NCBI GenBank assembly: GCA_905182565.1
Contig: CAJJCB010000018.1
Coordinates: forward strand, 1-64,000
Length of the DNA: 64,000 bases
Source of the DNA: Acidimicrobiaceae bacterium
Lineage (GTDB): Bacteria > Actinomycetota > Acidimicrobiia > Acidimicrobiales > Poriferisodalaceae
Direction of reading: 5' to 3'
The notes beneath the pieces were generated by a model. The model was given only the letters and a program-made list of their open reading frames with translations. It was not told the origin of the DNA and ran no database searches. The position numbers and the translations under genes were made by a program. Positions 16,941 through 25,672 of the stretch are shown piece after piece (position 1 is the stretch's first letter; each line of letters begins with the position of its first letter).

Positions 16941-17777
16941 CTCGGCTTCAGCTGCTAGAAGCATTGCGCATGCCGAAATATATAACCAAACTAGAAGTAC
17001 GGCAACTGCTCCCAGGGAGCCAAAAGTTGCTTGCAACTGATCCGCGTTGGAAGCAACTGAAGCCATCACAAAAGTTCCTCCAACCCATATCAAGCCACCG
17101 ATACCAACTGCTACTACGCGCGCTCGGGTTCGTGAAGACGGCCCAATTACCATTCTGTACACCCAGGCCAAAGAGAGCGAAGTAAATAATAAGACCACTG
17201 GCCACCTGGCCCAATTGATCCAATTTTTGGGATCGTTAGCGAACCAAGCTGTCTCTATTGTTCGCGGTAGAGCAACAACTATCCAAATCAAAACTGTTGT
17301 CACGACTAAGCCCATGGCGCTTAGCTTCAGAGCAAAAATTCTTCCTTGGAGCCAATTGTGGGGACTTCGGCGAGCATGAGCAATTCGAATAGCCATGACA
17401 GAAGAATTAAAAGCATTAGAAACCAGCCAGAGAAGCCCGAACAAGCCAATAGCTAAGCTCAACCCAACCTCACCGTTTCCTATAGCGGTCACGCCTCTGA
17501 GCTGAGTTACCACTAGATTTGCTGCTTCTTGGGGCAAAGCGTTGGTTAAGGGTTCGAGTTGAACTGCTACTTCATCTGGTTCAGCTATAAGGCCATAAAT
17601 AGAAACTATCGATACGACAGCTGGTACGAGCGCTAAGGCAAAATAATAAGCAACTCCGGCAGCAGCTAACAGGGTGTGGTGCGCAGAAACATTTTTGATG
17701 AAGTCCTTCGTCAGGCGAAGGAGGCCTTGAGGTGAGCTGGATAAAGAGCTCTCAGATGTGTGGTCGGCCATACTCAT
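16860..17777 (-). CDS. YihY/BrkB-family inner membrane protein
   Basis: 305 aa with about six hydrophobic segments. The signature start HHTLLAAAGVAYYFALALVP near residue 33 is typical of YihY (old RNase BN annotation); later marks are FNSSVMAIRIA, VYRMVIGPS and a last segment LGAVAVLLVWLYISACAMLL followed by AEAESVLAEAW. Proposed in the literature as a small-molecule or lipid-linked exporter; real role unknown. Its last 27 codons lie antisense to the end of the MFS gene. Confidence 0.85.
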   Translation of the reverse strand: MSMADHTSESSLSSSPQGLLRLTKDFIKNVSAHHTLLAAAGVAYYFALALVPAVVSIVSIYGLIAEPDEVAVQLEPLTNALPQEAANLVVTQLRGVTAIGNGEVGLSLAIGLFGLLWLVSNAFNSSVMAIRIAHARRSPHNWLQGRIFALKLSAMGLVVTTVLIWIVVALPRTIETAWFANDPKNWINWARWPVVLLFTSLSLAWVYRMVIGPSSRTRARVVAVGIGGLIWVGGTFVMASVASNADQLQATFGSLGAVAVLLVWLYISACAMLLAAEAESVLAEAWVRRPNGRIRGGSKNEEDHS

Positions 17778-17820
17778 AGGGTGCCAGGATTATAGTGCGG
17801 GAACGCGCGACCGCTAAATA

Positions 17821-19149
17821 GTGATAGAAATTTCTGTTGTGGACACTGATACATTATTTGACCCTCGAACTTATAAAACTGGAGTTCCATACGATTTGAT
17901 AGCTGAAATGCGGCAAAAATCTGCGATTCATTGGGTCCAGGAGCCAGCTTTACTTGGTTGGGAAGAAGGACCAGGGTTTTGGGCGGTTCTAACTCATGAT
18001 TTAGTAAACAAGGTACTGCGTGACCCGAATAATTTCTCTTCCTACCAAGGCGGAACGCAGATAAGAGACCCGTCATCGGCCTCGATGCTGTCATTTGTTC
18101 AACGTATGATGCTGAATCAAGACCCGCCTGAACACTCTCGGTTACGAAGATTACTAGTGAAATCTTTTACCCCTCGAGCTGTCGCACGTCTAGAAGAAAA
18201 TATTAAATCGTCCGCGTTTTCGATAGTAGCTAACGTTCAAAATAATGCACGAGCAGACTTCGTGACAGAAATTGCGACCGACCTACCATTACTTACGCTT
18301 GCCTCCATAATGGGTATTCCGGAAGAAGATCGGATGCTCCTATATGACTGGAGTAACCGGGTAATTGGATACCAAGATGCCGAATATGCCACGTCGGATT
18401 CCTTTGACCCAGAAAAGGGAACTGAGATGGCGAAGCGAGCATTAAAAATTCGTGCTGGTATCAAGGCAGATGAATCTGGCCGCCTCCCTGATCCGAGATC
18501 TCGGGAAGGATTAGCTGACATGTATGCGTATGCAAGTGATTTAGCAAACTATCGACGATCAAACCCTGGCGAAGATATTGTGTCAATTTTGTTGAACGCA
18601 GATGACGATCAAGGTCCAATCACGGTGGAAGAATTTGAAACGATGTTTTTCTTGTTCGCAGTAGCGGGTAATGAGACTTTAAGAAATGGGATCCCTGGTG
18701 GACTGCTAGCGCTATTAACAAACCCCGAACAGCTAACGCAACTTGTCAATGATCCATCATTGCTAGATGGCGCGATTGAAGAGATGCTGCGATACGCCCC
18801 GCCGGTTGTTCACTTTCGCAGAACTGCTACTTGTAATCTTGAGCTTGGCGGCAGGTCAGTTGCAGCTGGCGAAAAAATAGTGGTCTATCACGCTGCGGCC
18901 AATCGAGATCCGAAGGTATTTGAAAATCCGGACCGATTCGATATTTTAAGAAGTCCGAATGACCATTTAACCTTTGGTGCCGGCCCTCATTTTTGTCTTG
19001 GGTCGCGTCTTGCTCGCGTGCAGATGAGGGCCTTGTTCTACGAAATTATTACCAAGTTGCCGAATTTGGAGATAGCTGGTGAACCAGAACACCTTGTTTC
19101 TAATTTTCAAAATGGATTGAAACACTTACCAATCCGGTGGAGCACGTGA
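17821..19149 (+). CDS. Cytochrome P450 (CYP125/124/142-like)
   Basis: 442-aa soluble P450 with GTG start. I-helix oxygen-binding motif AGNET, K-helix ExxR as EEMLRY, PERF region NPDRFDI, and heme loop FGAGPHFCLGSRLARVQ with the axial Cys are all in place. The C-terminal NGLKHLPIRW and the general pattern resemble mycobacterial CYP125/124/142, which oxidise terminal methyls of sterols and branched lipids; that substrate is inference. No ferredoxin or reductase is adjacent. Overlaps the next gene by 13 nt, so it is translated with an esterase. Confidence 0.88.
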   Translation: MIEISVVDTDTLFDPRTYKTGVPYDLIAEMRQKSAIHWVQEPALLGWEEGPGFWAVLTHDLVNKVLRDPNNFSSYQGGTQIRDPSSASMLSFVQRMMLNQDPPEHSRLRRLLVKSFTPRAVARLEENIKSSAFSIVANVQNNARADFVTEIATDLPLLTLASIMGIPEEDRMLLYDWSNRVIGYQDAEYATSDSFDPEKGTEMAKRALKIRAGIKADESGRLPDPRSREGLADMYAYASDLANYRRSNPGEDIVSILLNADDDQGPITVEEFETMFFLFAVAGNETLRNGIPGGLLALLTNPEQLTQLVNDPSLLDGAIEEMLRYAPPVVHFRRTATCNLELGGRSVAAGEKIVVYHAAANRDPKVFENPDRFDILRSPNDHLTFGAGPHFCLGSRLARVQMRALFYEIITKLPNLEIAGEPEHLVSNFQNGLKHLPIRWST

Positions 19150-20045
19150 AAATAACGGAAAATCTAGAAGACCACACAAATGTTAGTTATGAGGATGTTG
19201 CGTACCTGAAACACAACAATGGGGAATTATACGCACGCATTTGGCGATCGTTAAACGGCGGACCTTTGCAAGGGGTAGGCATAGTTGATGTTCACGGAGG
19301 GGCGTGGTCTGCTTTGGATAGAACCTCTGGTGATTTTTATAACCAAGTTTTATGTTCGATGGGCGCCACAGTGATTTCCCTAGATTTCCGATGTGGACCA
19401 AAATATCATCATCCGACGGCGGTAAGAGATGTTTGTGATGGAGTGCGTTGGGTGCGCATGCACGCTTCAGAGTTGAAGATCAAACAGACACAAATAGTGA
19501 GCATAGGTAGCTCAAGTGGTGGCCATATAGCACTCATGGCAGCATTAAACCCAACACTGTCAGTTGACCCAACTATTGAATTAAATGGGTTCAACAGTAT
19601 TGAAGATATAAACGCAGTAGATGCCTCAGTTATTGGCGTCGGGGTATTTTGGGCTCCGGTAGACCCATTGAAAAGATTCTTATACGCAGAAAATCTCAGA
19701 ACAGAGCACGGCAATCGGCTAACCAGCAATACGGAAGCATATTTTGTCGATAAAGAAACTATGAAAGAAGCAAGTATTCCGCGATTAATAAATAAGGGGT
19801 CCTACACGAATCTTCCGCCTATTTTTTTTGCGGAAGCTGAACATGATCGAAATGTCCCATCAGTAATAGTCAATGATTTGTGTGACGCGTACGCGAATGC
19901 GAATGGGTTCGTCAGTCGGAGACTCTATGGTGGCACACAGCATGGTTTTGGTCAGCAAGACGGAACTAAGGCACGAGAGTTTCTCCTAGATTTAGCTATG
20001 TGGATAAGCCAGACGTCTAACTCTGCTTCACACCCAGCTGATTAA
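19137..20045 (+). CDS. Alpha/beta hydrolase, HSL/acetyl-esterase-like
   Basis: 302 aa starting at GTG 19137 inside the P450 gene (a second GTG at 19146 is possible). HSL-type oxyanion motif VDVHGGAW, nucleophile in SIGSSSGGHIALMA (Ser), acid in AEHDRNVPS (Asp) and base in GGTQHGFGQ (His) define the triad. It would cleave a carboxylic ester. A mid-protein stretch near residues 150-175 (VIGVGVFWAPVDPLKRF) fits the cap-adjacent strand of the family. Operon with P450 and hot-dog thioesterase. Confidence 0.87.
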   Translation: MEHVKITENLEDHTNVSYEDVAYLKHNNGELYARIWRSLNGGPLQGVGIVDVHGGAWSALDRTSGDFYNQVLCSMGATVISLDFRCGPKYHHPTAVRDVCDGVRWVRMHASELKIKQTQIVSIGSSSGGHIALMAALNPTLSVDPTIELNGFNSIEDINAVDASVIGVGVFWAPVDPLKRFLYAENLRTEHGNRLTSNTEAYFVDKETMKEASIPRLINKGSYTNLPPIFFAEAEHDRNVPSVIVNDLCDAYANANGFVSRRLYGGTQHGFGQQDGTKAREFLLDLAMWISQTSNSASHPAD

Positions 20046-20062
20046 CGATCTAAGGTTTCTGT

Positions 20063-20497
20063 ATGCCTGTAAAATTAAAATTTTGGGACGAACAAACTGC
20101 GACAAAATTTGCAGGCTTTGTGCCCAAGAAAGGTATCGATGGATTCCTCGGAATCACAATCGACTCCTTTGAACCGGGTCAATTAGTTGCTTCCTTTAAA
20201 GTGTTACCCGACATGGTCACAATGATTGGCAATATACACGGTGGCTGCATATCAGCTTTCTGCGATCATGTCCTAGGTGTAGTTCTTTATCCCGCTATGC
20301 CAAAAGGATCCTGGGCAGCTACGACAGAATTTAAAATTAATCTTCTTCGCCCCGTTAGCGAAGGCGTATGTACAGCTAGCGCCGAGGTGATCGCTATGAG
20401 CAAAACTACGGCGGTCGTACGAATTGATGTAACAAATAAAGAACGTCTCGTTGCCGCTGCTCAGGGCACTTGCTTAATCATGGGGCCTCAATTATGA
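20063..20497 (+). CDS. PaaI-type hot-dog thioesterase
   Basis: 144 aa, single hot-dog domain. NIHGGCISAFCDHVLGVVLY carries the HGG and Asp pattern of the PaaI family, followed by TTEFKINLLRPV, the conserved strand after the long helix. Likely hydrolyses an aryl- or acyl-CoA. 17 nt after the esterase and 4-nt overlap (ATGA) with the F420-type oxidoreductase, so it is translated together with them. Confidence 0.87.
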   Translation: MPVKLKFWDEQTATKFAGFVPKKGIDGFLGITIDSFEPGQLVASFKVLPDMVTMIGNIHGGCISAFCDHVLGVVLYPAMPKGSWAATTEFKINLLRPVSEGVCTASAEVIAMSKTTAVVRIDVTNKERLVAAAQGTCLIMGPQL

Positions 20498-21429
20498 AAC
20501 CTGATATTCGAGTTGGAGTGACACCAGCACTTGACCTTTGGAGTCGACCTTGGGAAGAACGAAAAAAAGCTCTGCAACGTGTAGTGGATTTTGGTATTGA
20601 TCATGTTTTTTTTGCAGACCACGTAAGTTTCAGGTTTGGTCATGGACATGATGGGATGGTTAGTGCTGCGGCGCTAGCGAATTTACATCCAGAAATTGGG
20701 ATCTATCTAGGAGTATATTTACTGCCTCTTCGACACCCGGTTCCGGTAGCCAGGCAACTCGCAAATTTGGCGGAGATGGCTCCCGGACGCATATCGTTTG
20801 GAATTGGTGTCGGGGGAGATGATAGGCACGAAGTAGAAGTTTGTGGAGTTGACCCTCGAACTCGTGGACAGCGCACTGATGAATCGCTTGAGATTGTCCA
20901 AGGTCTCTTGCGAGGTGAAACGTTGAGCTATAGCGGAAAATTCTTTCAAATTGATAAGGCCCGAATTGTTCCGGTGCCGAAGCCTGCAATACCTGTGTAC
21001 GTCGGGGGAAGAGCAGACGCTGCGCTTCGCAGGGCAGGAAAATTTGCTGATGGATGGCTAGGGATTTGGTGTTCGCCAGAACGTTACAGGAAGGCTTTGA
21101 ACATTTTTGACGAGGCTGCGGAGGAAGCTAAACGAACTATTACGCCCGATCACGGTATCCAGCTCTGGGTAGGAATTGGGGACAACAAAGATGAAGCAGC
21201 GGGATATGTGGGCCCTGAAATGGAAAATTTTTATCAAGTCCCATTTGAGAAATTTTCTAAATATACGCCTCACGGAACAGTTGATGATGTCGTCGAATTT
21301 CTCACCCCTTACCTAGAGGCAGGATGTCGTCATTTTAATTTAACTCCTTGTGCCGTAAGTACAGAAAAAGCGACTGAGGCTATTGGACTTGTGGGGGAAC
21401 GTCTGCGTGCCCTTGATGGAAAGTCTTAG
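20494..21429 (+). CDS. LLM-class F420-dependent oxidoreductase
   Basis: 311 aa when started at the ATG that overlaps the thioesterase stop; an upstream in-frame TTG at 20470 would lie inside that gene. Luciferase-like barrel with VVDFGIDHVFFADHVS, PLRHPVPVARQLANLAEMAP, ISFGIGVGGDDRHEVEVCGV and PIPVYVGG-like strand AIPVYVGGRADAALRRAG. Flavin or F420 oxidoreductase of unknown substrate. In an operon with P450, esterase, thioesterase and TauD-type dioxygenase. Confidence 0.87.
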   Translation: MKPDIRVGVTPALDLWSRPWEERKKALQRVVDFGIDHVFFADHVSFRFGHGHDGMVSAAALANLHPEIGIYLGVYLLPLRHPVPVARQLANLAEMAPGRISFGIGVGGDDRHEVEVCGVDPRTRGQRTDESLEIVQGLLRGETLSYSGKFFQIDKARIVPVPKPAIPVYVGGRADAALRRAGKFADGWLGIWCSPERYRKALNIFDEAAEEAKRTITPDHGIQLWVGIGDNKDEAAGYVGPEMENFYQVPFEKFSKYTPHGTVDDVVEFLTPYLEAGCRHFNLTPCAVSTEKATEAIGLVGERLRALDGKS

Positions 21430-22297
21430 ACCGTTGAGGTCCACGCCAGACAATCATCAAGCTTTAATAGTCCGGCCCATATCCGGTGCTTTAGGAGCTG
21501 AAATTTCCGATATAAATTTAGCGAAGTGCGCTAACAGTATCGACCAAATTAAGGCAGCTTTTTTGAAGTACCATGTTTTGGTATTTCGTGAACAAACATT
21601 GAACCCGATTGAAATAAAAAACTTTGCAAAATATTTTGGACCATTAGAAACCCACCCTTACATAAAGGGCTTAGATGAACATCCTGAAGTAGCGCCCATT
21701 ATTAAAGAAGCGAATGAAAAAATAAATTTCGGCGGTGGCTGGCATACAGATATGTCATTTCTTTCTTGCCCTCCCTTGGGGTCATTGCTATATGCAATAG
21801 ACACTCCAGAATTTGGAGGAGATACTCTTTTTGCTAATCAGCACGCAGCATACGAGAGCCTTTCTGACTATATGAAGGAGTTTGTTGGCCAACTTAAAGG
21901 TCTTCATTCTGCAGCGAGCCAGTACGGACTAAATGGTGATTCTGAAAAGCGTTCAGAAGCTCGAAAGTCTATGTCACTTGGGATATCAGAAAAAGCTCAT
22001 GCTCAAGTGTCGCACCCAGTTGTCCGAACTCATCCAGAGAGTGGCTTGCGTGCACTGTACGTAAACCGACCATTTACTGAGCGGCTGGAAGGGCTTCGTT
22101 CTAGCGAGAGTAACGCTCTTTTGTCTTTTCTTTGGAGTCACTGTGAAGAGCCAAGATTCACGTGTCGGGTGAGGTGGGAGCCTGGTACCGTAACTTTATG
22201 GGATAACAGAATTGTTCAGCATTATGCCTTGAACGACTATGACGGTAGACGCCGAGAAATGCGCCGAGTGACTATTGAAGGCGATCGGCCAATCTGA
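21416..22297 (+). CDS. TauD/TfdA-family 2-oxoglutarate dioxygenase
   Basis: 293 aa from the ATG at 21416, overlapping the previous stop by 14 nt. Iron ligands are His and Asp in GGGWHTDMSF and the distal His in DNRIVQHYALNDY; the 2-oxoglutarate Arg is in RREMRRVTIEGD. N-terminal VRPISGALGAEISDINL is the standard TauD opening. Members hydroxylate taurine, alkyl sulfates, aryloxy acids and similar; substrate here unknown. Last gene of the co-oriented set that begins with the P450. Confidence 0.9.
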   Translation: MESLRPLRSTPDNHQALIVRPISGALGAEISDINLAKCANSIDQIKAAFLKYHVLVFREQTLNPIEIKNFAKYFGPLETHPYIKGLDEHPEVAPIIKEANEKINFGGGWHTDMSFLSCPPLGSLLYAIDTPEFGGDTLFANQHAAYESLSDYMKEFVGQLKGLHSAASQYGLNGDSEKRSEARKSMSLGISEKAHAQVSHPVVRTHPESGLRALYVNRPFTERLEGLRSSESNALLSFLWSHCEEPRFTCRVRWEPGTVTLWDNRIVQHYALNDYDGRRREMRRVTIEGDRPI

Positions 22298-22483
22298 TAC
22301 TGAGCACTATCAGATACCAAAAGTCACCCATGCATCGATAGTCGTAGTGTGTCTGAGTGGTTCTGGAAATTATTGGGTGTCTTTTGCAGAGAATACAGTT
22401 GACTTAATTGTAATCACCACCGACGTGCCCTTCCGTGAATCTTAGTTGCCAGCCTTGGCCTTCTTTTGATTCTCAGTAGTGTT

Positions 22484-22840
22484 CTACAGGTCTATTGCGT
22501 TGGCCTTTAGGTCGCTCAACGAGACCCATTCTAGAGTTAGGAGGTGAGTCGCCCGGAGCCGAACTGGGGGAGCTTGCCCGGCTTCAAAAGCTTCTTGCCA
22601 ACGAGGTGCACAAAGGCACCAGTTATCTCCATCGCTGAGGCCTTTAAACCCGAATTCAGGTCGTGAGGTGCTCAAATCATTGCCTGCTGCTTTTGAAAAA
22701 TTTAAAAAGTCGTCAGTCATTATTGCACAGACGGTGTGGACACCTAAATCTCCTGCGCCCGTATTGCAACAATTATCTCGGTAGAAACCAGTGACTGGGT
22801 CACTTCCGCACACTTCGAGTTCAGTTCCTATTACGTTCAT
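22484..22840 (-). CDS. DUF2237 family protein
   Basis: 118 aa starting MNVIGTELEVCG (an ATG two codons earlier is possible). It carries the nearly invariant DUF2237 text: DPVTGFYRDNCCNTGAGDLG, HTVCAIMTDDFL, FSKAAGNDLSTPRPEFGF-like (FSKAAGNDLSTSRPEF) and NWCLCAPRWQEA. Six or so conserved Cys suggest metal or disulfide use. Small cytosolic protein with no established biochemical role. Single gene, divergent from the CoA-transferase at 22965. Confidence 0.88.
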   Translation of the reverse strand: MNVIGTELEVCGSDPVTGFYRDNCCNTGAGDLGVHTVCAIMTDDFLNFSKAAGNDLSTSRPEFGFKGLSDGDNWCLCAPRWQEAFEAGQAPPVRLRATHLLTLEWVSLSDLKANAIDL

Positions 22841-22964
22841 CACCATGATTGATAGGTACGTTAGGGGAATCTGAGGTTAAAGGTGCGCCTTAATGCAAAG
22901 TTTGGGATGCGCCAGTTCTGGATGCGCGCGAGACTTCGGTTTGTGTGCCACAAAGGAGAAACGA

Positions 22965-24143
22965 ATGCGACCGCTTGAAGGAATCAAAGTTCTAGACATG
23001 AGTCGGGTGTTGGCGGGACCTTTCGCTGGGAGAATTCTCAGTGATTTAGGGGCGGAAGTAGTGAAACTAGAACCTCCGGAGGGTGATGTGACGCGCAGCT
23101 GGGGCACTGTTCGAGCTGGATTGGCAGGCTATTATACGCAACAAAATATTGGGAAACGTAATGTCTGCATCGACCTCCGATTAGAAGGTGGGGCTGAACT
23201 AGTTAAGGAGCTAGCTAAAAGCGCTGATGTCTTAGTCGAAAACTTTCGCCCTGGGGTAATGAAAAAGTACGGTCTCGATTACGAAGCTTTAGAGAAATTG
23301 AATCCGAAGCTAGTAATGCTGTCAATATCAGGTTTCGGACAAGAAGGGCCAGAATCTGGTAGAGCAGCGTATGCGCCGATATTGCATGGCGAGTCAGGCT
23401 GGCTTCAGCGGGTGTCAGCATGGAATGACCAGCCGATTATTGACTTAAATCTCTCCGCAGCTGACACGAATGCCTCCCTTCATGGAACAATCGGGCTACT
23501 AGCAGCTTTGCGCGTGGCCGAAGCGAGCGGACAGGGTCAGCACATTGACATGTGTATGTTAGACGCGTTTTTAGCAACTGATGACGCTAGTCATGTGGGT
23601 TTAGACGGTGGAAAATATGCAGCGGCGGGCGGGCTAGTATGGGAAGCTGCGGGTGGTCCGATTCTTACCGCAGGCGATTTTCGGTGGGTGTGGAAGCGTC
23701 TCAGCGAGGTTCATGGACTAAAAGATCCTTCTCCTCCAGATACTGAAGTACAAGCTAAACGATTAGCTCGCACGACTATTATCCAAGAGTTCCTTTGTTC
23801 ATTTACAAGTCGTGAAGAGATGTTGGCTGCGTTAGATAAATGCAACTTGGCATGGGGACATATCAACACAACGAATGAAGCCTATGACTCACCTACGTCT
23901 GTTCATCGGGCTAACTCGATAGAAATTGATGCAAGAGATGGTGGAAAAAGAAAAGTTTCTCAAACCCCATATAAGTTTTCACGAAGTGAATCCGGTTTGG
24001 AAAATGATGCCGTCGCACCATACCGAGGTGAACATAATCATGCGGTTCTTGCTGAATGGTTAGGGGCAGGAGAACAAGAAATCAGAGCGCTATCAAGTTC
24101 GGGTGTTTTGTTGTCAGAAAATTATGTAATGGAGGAGAAATAG
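22965..24143 (+). CDS. CaiB/BaiF-type CoA-transferase
   Basis: 392 aa from the ATG at 22965, which has AAAGGAG in front; an in-frame ATG at 22893 gives an atypical extension. Family III CoA-transferase: RVLAGPFAGRILSDLGAEVV, GKRNVCIDLRLEGG, ADVLVENFRPGVMKKYG, and the active-site region GQHIDMCMLDAFLA with the catalytic Asp. Moves CoA between carboxylic acids, probably activating a substrate for the SDR gene that starts at the next base after its stop. Confidence 0.9.
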   Translation: MRPLEGIKVLDMSRVLAGPFAGRILSDLGAEVVKLEPPEGDVTRSWGTVRAGLAGYYTQQNIGKRNVCIDLRLEGGAELVKELAKSADVLVENFRPGVMKKYGLDYEALEKLNPKLVMLSISGFGQEGPESGRAAYAPILHGESGWLQRVSAWNDQPIIDLNLSAADTNASLHGTIGLLAALRVAEASGQGQHIDMCMLDAFLATDDASHVGLDGGKYAAAGGLVWEAAGGPILTAGDFRWVWKRLSEVHGLKDPSPPDTEVQAKRLARTTIIQEFLCSFTSREEMLAALDKCNLAWGHINTTNEAYDSPTSVHRANSIEIDARDGGKRKVSQTPYKFSRSESGLENDAVAPYRGEHNHAVLAEWLGAGEQEIRALSSSGVLLSENYVMEEK

Positions 24144-24971
24144 ATGGGACGTTTAGATAATCGAGTAGCAGTTATAACTGGTGCTGGAAGTGGGATGGGA
24201 GCCGAGACCGCCCGTTTGTTCGCCAAAGAAGGCGCTCAAGTGCTCGTAACTGATATGAATGAATCGAACGGGCAAGCAGTAGCGGATGAGCTTGGAGCAA
24301 AGGGTTCTTTTTTGCGAGTAGATGTATCGCGCGAAGAGGATGTATCGAATGCAGTGTCTGAAGCGGTTGACTTATGGGGACGCCTCGACATCATGTTTAA
24401 TAATGCAGGTTTTGGTGGCGCTCGCGGTCCCATCGAAACTATTAGCGAAAGCGACTTTGACATCACTGTCGATGTTTTATTTAAAGGTGTTTTTTTTGGG
24501 ATGAAACATTGTGCACCAGTTATGAAGAGTCAAAAATCTGGTTCGATTATTTCGACAGCGTCAGTAGCTGGATTGCAAGCCGGAGAATCTCCTCATCTAT
24601 ATACAGCTGCCAAAGCTGCAGTTATTCATTTGACCAAGTCGGTTGCGTTGGAACTTGGGCAAGACGGGATCCGAGTTAATTCAATATGTCCCGGTGTAGT
24701 AGCTACACCTCTTGCCCATGGACCAATTAGCGAAGATCGCCGAGAAAAATTTAAGTCTCGATTCGGACGACATCAACCAATTGGTCGTGTTGGAGTTCCG
24801 GACGATATAGCTCAGGCAGCGCTCTTTTTAGCCTCGGATGACTCAACATTTATTACCGGAGCAGAACTAGTTGTTGATGGTGGTGCTAATGCAGGCCGCC
24901 CTTGGAGTCGGCAAAGCGAATTGATGACTGGGGAAGGGCCAATTAAACTTTATCGACCTGAAGGCCGTTGA
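24144..24971 (+). CDS. SDR-family oxidoreductase
   Basis: 275 aa. TGAGSGMGAETARLFA cofactor motif, NNAGFGGARG, Ser in ISTASVAGLQAG, catalytic YTAAK, and FITGAELVVDGGANAG at the C-terminal end. The ATG directly follows the CoA-transferase stop, with GGAGAAAT as ribosome site inside that gene, so the two are coupled. Likely oxidises a hydroxy-acid or its CoA ester. Confidence 0.9.
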   Translation: MGRLDNRVAVITGAGSGMGAETARLFAKEGAQVLVTDMNESNGQAVADELGAKGSFLRVDVSREEDVSNAVSEAVDLWGRLDIMFNNAGFGGARGPIETISESDFDITVDVLFKGVFFGMKHCAPVMKSQKSGSIISTASVAGLQAGESPHLYTAAKAAVIHLTKSVALELGQDGIRVNSICPGVVATPLAHGPISEDRREKFKSRFGRHQPIGRVGVPDDIAQAALFLASDDSTFITGAELVVDGGANAGRPWSRQSELMTGEGPIKLYRPEGR

Positions 24972-25087
24972 TATCGAAGGTTCGAAGCAGCGTTACGACC
25001 GAGTAATAACAGAAAATTCTATGTAGCAGAGAATGCGTTAGTAAGAACATGTGGCGGTAGCTTGTAGGAAAAGAATTTAAAGAGGTC

Positions 25088-25672
25088 ATGGTGGGGAAAG
25101 GTCCTACCCATTCGAAAACGCTGAAAAATGTGCCTGCAACATTTGACAAGCTCGCGCAAAAACCACTTGATTTCGACACCTTTTATGCTCAACATAGAGA
25201 TCGACTAGCTACGGCAATCAGCCTTACCTTAAGAGATACTGATCTAGGAACAGAGGCAACTGATGAAGCTTTCGTTCGCGCGTGTCAACGGTGGGATCAA
25301 ATTCGTGAATATTCGAATCCGCAAGGCTGGGTTTACAGGGTAGCTATGAATTGGGCTCGATCTTGGTTGCGTAGAAGACTTAGAGAAATAGAAAAAAGAC
25401 CTCTCCTGAATTTTGACTCATTCTTTGTTGACAAGGTTCTCGATGTTGATTTGGAACGTGCCTTGGACACTCTCTCGCCTCAGAGTCGAGCAGTTGTAGT
25501 TGCGAGGTTTTTTATGGATTGGTCTATAGACGAAACTGCAGATGCGCTAGGAGTTCGCCCAGGCACAGTAAAAAGTCGTTTGAATCGAGCCTTAAAGCAG
25601 TTAGAAGTCCGTCTGGATAGTCAGAGTGCCGACAAGAACGTAAGCGAAGGAGCGAATCATGGGCTTCGATGA
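25088..25672 (+). CDS. ECF-type RNA polymerase sigma factor (SigE-like)
   Basis: 194 aa. Region 2 begins at about residue 30: FDTFYAQHRDRLATAISLTL, then the -10-binding helix DEAFVRACQRWDQIREYSNP and GWVYRVAMNWARSW. Region 4 covers about 125-175: LDTLSPQSRAVVVARFFMDW, SIDETADALGVRPGTVKSRL. This is the actinobacterial SigE-like pattern. The partner gene starts 14 nt before its stop. No classical zinc anti-sigma (HxxxCxxC) is nearby. Confidence 0.9.
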   Translation: MVGKGPTHSKTLKNVPATFDKLAQKPLDFDTFYAQHRDRLATAISLTLRDTDLGTEATDEAFVRACQRWDQIREYSNPQGWVYRVAMNWARSWLRRRLREIEKRPLLNFDSFFVDKVLDVDLERALDTLSPQSRAVVVARFFMDWSIDETADALGVRPGTVKSRLNRALKQLEVRLDSQSADKNVSEGANHGLR

